Shown: piece by piece, positions 5,845 to 8,702 of the stretch
Position numbering within the stretch: position 1 is the stretch's first letter
Layout: every line of letters starts with the position of its first letter
Assembly: GCA_021785055.1 (NCBI GenBank)
Contig: JAJYGS010000149.1
Coordinates: 1 to 8,702 of the forward strand
Length of the DNA stretch: 8,702 bases
Origin: Nitrospirota bacterium
GTDB lineage: Bacteria > Nitrospirota > JACRHJ01
Direction: 5' to 3'
Position numbers and translations under genes: made by a program
Notes under the pieces: generated by a model
Seen by the model: only the letters and a program-made list of their open reading frames with translations
Database searches by the model: none
Told to the model about the DNA's origin: nothing

Positions 5845-6663
5845 TTACCGCTTCTTTACGAAAACCTTGTCGCCTCTCTTGAACCCGCATGTCCTTCTGG
5901 CGTCTCCCTGGCAGACGAATATCTCAAGGAATCCCCCGCCGTTTATTACGGCCCCCGTCTCGCCTTTCCTGAGCGCGGAATAAAACGGCGAGACCCCGCT
6001 TAACGCAAGCTGGCCCGCCTCGATTCCGCACTGCGCGTCCTGGCCGCAGAACTCCTCGATGTCGGAGGATGTTATGTTGGATATGGCGTTTCCGAACTTG
6101 TCGATGTAGACAATCTCTCCGGCCACGCCGTCGTTTTCCCTGCGCGAGCGCGGGATGTTGAAGCGCACGTAATCCGTTATCTCGTCGCCGAAATTCTCCG
6201 CCTCGATTCCTTTCGAGAGCCATGCCGCTGCGGGCGCGAATATGTCCCTTGCGTTGAATGTGCTGCCCTGCCAGGCGCCGGTCGACCGGCCCTCGCGGAA
6301 GTAGTGGCTCGCGGTGAGGTGGATTACCTTGGAGAAGCCGGGGTCGGCATAGACGAAAGAGAGAACGCCGTTGTCCGGGGCGATAAAGTAATGCCTGTCC
6401 GTTACGGCAAGCACCGGTCTCCTCTGGCTCCCCACGCCCGGGTCGATAACGACAAGATGAATCGTGAATTGCGGAAAATATTCGTATGCCGCCCCCAGCA
6501 GGTAGGCCGCAGCCCAGATGTCGTGCGACGGCACCTCGTGAGAGATATCGATAATCGAAGCGTCGGGGTTAATGCCGAGTATAACACCTTTCATCGCCCC
6601 TGAAAAATAGTCCTTGGTGCCGAAATCAGTCGTAAGCGTAATCAGGTTTTTCTTAAGGTCCAT
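5845..6663 (-). CDS. SAM hydroxide adenosyltransferase / SAM hydrolase family protein (DUF62), catalytic His replaced by Asn
   Basis: A 272-residue member of the family that splits S-adenosylmethionine into adenosine and methionine and is related to SAM-dependent fluorinase and chlorinase. It has ITLTTDFGTKDYF (8-20, with Asp13), DPGVGSQRR (74-82), APDNG (95-99), TFNARDIFAP (135-144), a YIDKFGN-x-x-SNI segment and a C-terminal INGGGFLEIF. The family's Asp-Arg-His triad would fall at Asp74, Arg81 and position 137, which is Asn instead of His. The usual motif is TFHGRD. Residues 125-130 just before it are encoded by a palindrome copy. I chose the ATG at 6663 because GAGG lies 5 nt upstream and the family starts just before this LTTDFG motif; the open frame extends to 6765 without resemblance to the family. 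The start overlaps the end of the cytochrome gene by 11 bp. Activity is uncertain. Confidence 0.88.
   Translation of the reverse strand: MDLKKNLITLTTDFGTKDYFSGAMKGVILGINPDASIIDISHEVPSHDIWAAAYLLGAAYEYFPQFTIHLVVIDPGVGSQRRPVLAVTDRHYFIAPDNGVLSFVYADPGFSKVIHLTASHYFREGRSTGAWQGSTFNARDIFAPAAAWLSKGIEAENFGDEITDYVRFNIPRSRRENDGVAGEIVYIDKFGNAISNITSSDIEEFCGQDAQCGIEAGQLALSGVSPFYSALRKGETGAVINGGGFLEIFVCQGDARRTCGFKRGDKVFVKKR
6277..6290. repeat. Palindrome copy GCCGGTCGACCGGC in the DUF62 gene
   Basis: A perfect 14-bp palindrome, identical to that at 8009-8022. In the DUF62 frame it encodes the G-R-S-T-G-A stretch (125-130), which adds a few residues to a loop about ten residues before the catalytic TF-x-x-RD motif. 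Confidence 0.65.
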
Positions 6664-8074
6664 TATTGCCTCTGTGAGCGCCGCCCATCTGTTCGTATTT
6701 CTTAAAATCGAAATTAGGACTGCGGTAGTCGTCATGGCAGCCCGTGCAGACTTTTTCCTTAACATGGACAGGCGGGACGTTATAAGGATCCAGGTAATTT
6801 CCCGGCCTCTCGTAGTTGTAATGCAGTCCGCCCGCCCCGTGGCAGTTCTCGCAGGTAACGTTCTTAAGGTCCGCCCTTCCGCCCTTTGCCCTGTCTCCGT
6901 AGCCGGTGGGATAACCGTACCCGGTAACGTGGCACGGCAGGCACTCCGGGTCGTACTGGTCTCCCGTCTTTACAAGCGCGGAAAACGCCCTTGCGTGCTT
7001 AGTCGAAGACCAGTTGTGGAAACTCCTCGCATGGCATTTTTTACACTTGTCAGGCCCGGCGAAATAGCCCTTCAGGCCGGTCATATCCGTAAAAGCGAAT
7101 CGTTCTTTCTTAAGCATTTGCCTGTACTCGGCCAGAAGTTCTTCGACATCCGGGTCCGGCGGGATGCCCTCGCCCAGGCGTACCGCCTTGTATTTATAGC
7201 TCTTTATCTTTTTGTTCCCGTGCCCAAGCCACAAATCGAGCCTGCCTATGAGTTTCCCCTCGTAGAACCCCTTTACGACAAGGGTATTGCCGTACCTGAG
7301 CGGTTTTTTCAGTATACCGCCGTCATCCCCGAATATTACCACGTCCGCGCCGGATTCGGCTGCGAATTTTTTCTGGTCGGAGACGCTTAGGTGCGCGAGG
7401 AGCACGACAATACCGGCCTTTTCCCGCAAGGTCCGAACCTGGCGCCTTGCCGCCTCAAGCGAGTTTTCGACCCTGAACCGCTTAAAAATGGAGGGGAACG
7501 TCCCGTAAGGGAACTTGTCGTCGATAACGCCGGTTATCCCGACGGTAAGCCGCCCGATTTTCTTTATCATGGAGCCTTGAAAGGCCGGGCCGGATGCGGT
7601 ATATAGATTGGCGCAGATAAGCCTGTCGCCGGCAACCCTGGCGTTATTTTTAAGCAGACCAAGCCCGAACTCAAGGTCGTATTCGCCGGGCAGTATGGCG
7701 TCGTATCCGGAAATTTTCATCGCCTTCATAAGTACGGAGGCCTTGAGACTATAAAACGCCTTCCTGTCCTTCGGGTCGTCCAGGCCGTCGAAGAACGTAT
7801 CGCCCGCATCGAGCACGAGCGTCTCGTTATTCCGGTGTGATTTTATATAGCTCGCCCTCGCAGATAGGCCGCCAAGCTGCCCGTCCGTGCAGCCGCACCG
7901 CCTTATCATCCCGCGCGTGTCGCTGGAGAAGAAAATCGTCAGGTCAGGGCTTGACGCGGCATGAACGGCAATGGGAGCGGTAAACAGCAGGAACAGGATA
8001 ATTCCGAAGCCGGTCGACCGGCTAAGCCTGAACCTGGCCGATGATATGGCGCGCATGGTCGATTCCATTTTCAA
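6653..8074 (-). CDS. Secreted UshA-like (degenerate metallophosphoesterase) domain fused to a tetraheme cytochrome c554-like domain
   Basis: A 473-residue exported protein. Residues 7-39 form a Sec signal peptide: an Arg-rich start, a hydrophobic GIILFLLF core and VHA before the likely cleavage site. Residues 44-300 follow the 5'-nucleotidase/UshA metallophosphoesterase layout: FFSSDTRG (48-55), then CGC (60-62), LDAGDTFFDG (88-97), GEYD (130-133), HLS (228-230) and a GDDG (249-252). Most metal-binding His and Asn residues of the family are replaced, so catalysis is doubtful. Residues 340-473 carry four CxxCH haem sites at 344-348, 378-382, 408-412 and 443-447, plus an 'NWSSTKHARAF' stretch typical of cytochrome c554-like proteins. 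It is probably periplasmic. The start is uncertain: TTG at 8074 has AAAGG 7 nt upstream, while ATGs at 8068 and 8056 (residue 7) give shorter leaders. All overlap pyrD, by 53 bp for the TTG. Confidence 0.85.
   Translation of the reverse strand: MKMESTMRAISSARFRLSRSTGFGIILFLLFTAPIAVHAASSPDLTIFFSSDTRGMIRRCGCTDGQLGGLSARASYIKSHRNNETLVLDAGDTFFDGLDDPKDRKAFYSLKASVLMKAMKISGYDAILPGEYDLEFGLGLLKNNARVAGDRLICANLYTASGPAFQGSMIKKIGRLTVGITGVIDDKFPYGTFPSIFKRFRVENSLEAARRQVRTLREKAGIVVLLAHLSVSDQKKFAAESGADVVIFGDDGGILKKPLRYGNTLVVKGFYEGKLIGRLDLWLGHGNKKIKSYKYKAVRLGEGIPPDPDVEELLAEYRQMLKKERFAFTDMTGLKGYFAGPDKCKKCHARSFHNWSSTKHARAFSALVKTGDQYDPECLPCHVTGYGYPTGYGDRAKGGRADLKNVTCENCHGAGGLHYNYERPGNYLDPYNVPPVHVKEKVCTGCHDDYRSPNFDFKKYEQMGGAHRGNNGP
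8008..8023. repeat. Palindrome copy AGCCGGTCGACCGGCT at the pyrD/cytochrome gene junction
   Basis: A perfect 16-bp palindrome whose inner 14 bp (8009-8022) match 6277-6290 exactly. It overlaps the first two bases of the pyrD stop codon (TAG, 8022-8024) and encodes the S-R-S-T-G stretch (18-22) in the leader of the cytochrome fusion, just before the hydrophobic core of the signal peptide. Confidence 0.65.
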
Positions 8075-8702
8075 TCAGATACCTTTCTATCCCGGCGATT
8101 ATCTCCACCGGGGCGAGCGGGTTTACGAAATTGGCCGTGCCGGCGGCCACAGCCGTCGCCCCCGCAAGCATGAACTCCAGGGCATCGGAGGCGTCCATTA
8201 TGCCCCCCATGCCGATAATCGGAAGCCCCACGGCCCTATGAACCTGCCATACAATCCGCACCGCGACGGGCCTGATCGCCGGGCCGGAAAGCCCTCCGGT
8301 GATATTCGCTATCTTCGGTTTTCTGCTTTTTATGTCTATCGCCATGCCGAGCAGAGTATTTATAAGCGAGAGCGCGTCCGCCCCGGCATGAGCCGCCCTG
8401 TCCGCGAACGGCAGGACGTCCGTAACGTTAGGAGACAGCTTCGCTATTACCGGCAGGGAAGTTGCGCTGCGCACCGCCTTGATAACGTCATACGTAGCCT
8501 CCAGGTCCGTCCCGAAGGCCATCCCGCCCTTCTTCACGTTCGGGCAGGATATGTTCACCTCGACAGCATGCACGCCCTTCGCACGGTCGAGCCTCGCGGT
8601 TACGGCCTCGTATTCCTCGACGGTATTGCCGAAGATGTTCGCTATGACCTTCGTATCGAATTGAGCAAGAAACGGCAGCTTATGCTCGATAAAATTATCG
8701 AC
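8022..8702 (-). CDS. pyrD: Dihydroorotate dehydrogenase B, catalytic subunit, cut by the right edge
   Basis: FMN-dependent oxidation of dihydroorotate to orotate, the fourth step of UMP synthesis, in the cytoplasm. The frame stays open to base 8702, so the N-terminus (about 75-80 residues of roughly 300) is outside; 226 residues are visible. The active-site loop NISCPN (window residues 50-55) carries Cys53, the catalytic base of class 1 enzymes; class 2 uses Ser. Other signatures are AKLSPNVTD, SLINTLLGMAIDI, GGLSGPAIRP, GMGGI and AAGTANFVNP. The LSPN and INT-L-GMAID segments point to class 1B, which normally works with the PyrK Fe-S/FAD subunit and NAD; pyrK is not in the window and may lie upstream. 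The gene ends with TAG at 8022-8024, inside which a palindrome copy begins, and it overlaps the cytochrome gene that follows. Confidence 0.94.
   Translation of the reverse strand, partial: VDNFIEHKLPFLAQFDTKVIANIFGNTVEEYEAVTARLDRAKGVHAVEVNISCPNVKKGGMAFGTDLEATYDVIKAVRSATSLPVIAKLSPNVTDVLPFADRAAHAGADALSLINTLLGMAIDIKSRKPKIANITGGLSGPAIRPVAVRIVWQVHRAVGLPIIGMGGIMDASDALEFMLAGATAVAAGTANFVNPLAPVEIIAGIERYLIENGIDHARHIIGQVQA

Noticed and set aside
6664..6765. N-terminal extension of the DUF62 protein up to 6765
   Set aside because: The extra 34 residues do not resemble the family and lie inside the end of the cytochrome gene; the ATG at 6663 has a good ribosome binding site and begins just before the conserved LTTDFG motif.
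6614..7390. Plus-strand open frame of 258 codons opposite the cytochrome fusion
   Set aside because: It lies antisense to a strongly supported gene with four haem motifs, has no recognisable domain and owes its length to GC-rich codon bias.
1..8702. CRISPR array, tRNA or rRNA genes, insertion-sequence transposase
   Set aside because: No regularly spaced repeats, cloverleaf-like genes, rRNA segments or transposase-like reading frames were seen. The window is almost filled by housekeeping-type genes.

Overview
The window looks like part of a chromosome from an uncultured Gram-negative, probably anaerobic or respiratory bacterium of the Desulfobacterota/Nitrospirota kind. The clues are futalosine-pathway menaquinone synthesis (mqnC), a secreted tetraheme c-type cytochrome, a lipoprotein, and a PP-loop/NFACT-R tRNA thiolation enzyme. 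This placement is an inference from gene content; no rRNA or other marker is present.

Layout. A plus-strand mqnC, cut at the left edge, runs to 870. Positions 871-1103 are an AT-rich, non-coding convergent gap. It holds a cluster of DnaA-box-like repeats, a strong hairpin that fits a terminator for the minus-strand operon, a weaker hairpin and a 14-bp palindrome. From 1104 to the right edge all genes are on the minus strand and tightly packed, with overlaps or gaps of at most about 25 nt, so they look like one operon. In transcription order it reads: pyrD (cut at the right edge), a secreted metallophosphoesterase-like/tetraheme cytochrome fusion, a SAM hydroxide adenosyltransferase (DUF62) family protein, a single-domain response regulator, miaB, mtaB, a PP-loop/NFACT-R tRNA thiolation protein, and a small lipoprotein.

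Function. The last half of the operon is a tRNA-sulfur block. MiaB and MtaB methylthiolate A37 in two tRNA classes, and the PP-loop protein probably makes thiouridine. Both methylthiotransferases consume SAM, and the DUF62 protein belongs to a SAM-cleaving family. PyrD feeds pyrimidine synthesis, and MqnC and the cytochrome belong to quinone and electron transfer.

Points of interest. (1) The palindrome CCGGTYRACCGG occurs four times in 3.2 kb, always inside coding sequence at places where the protein family varies. One copy forms part of a hairpin that encodes an extra loop in MiaB. This looks like a family of small in-frame palindromic insertions. (2) A different widespread repeat, the one that encodes CHSERSEES, lies in frame inside mtaB. 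(3) The phosphoesterase domain of the cytochrome fusion has lost most of its metal ligands. (4) The DUF62 protein has Asn where the family has its catalytic His.
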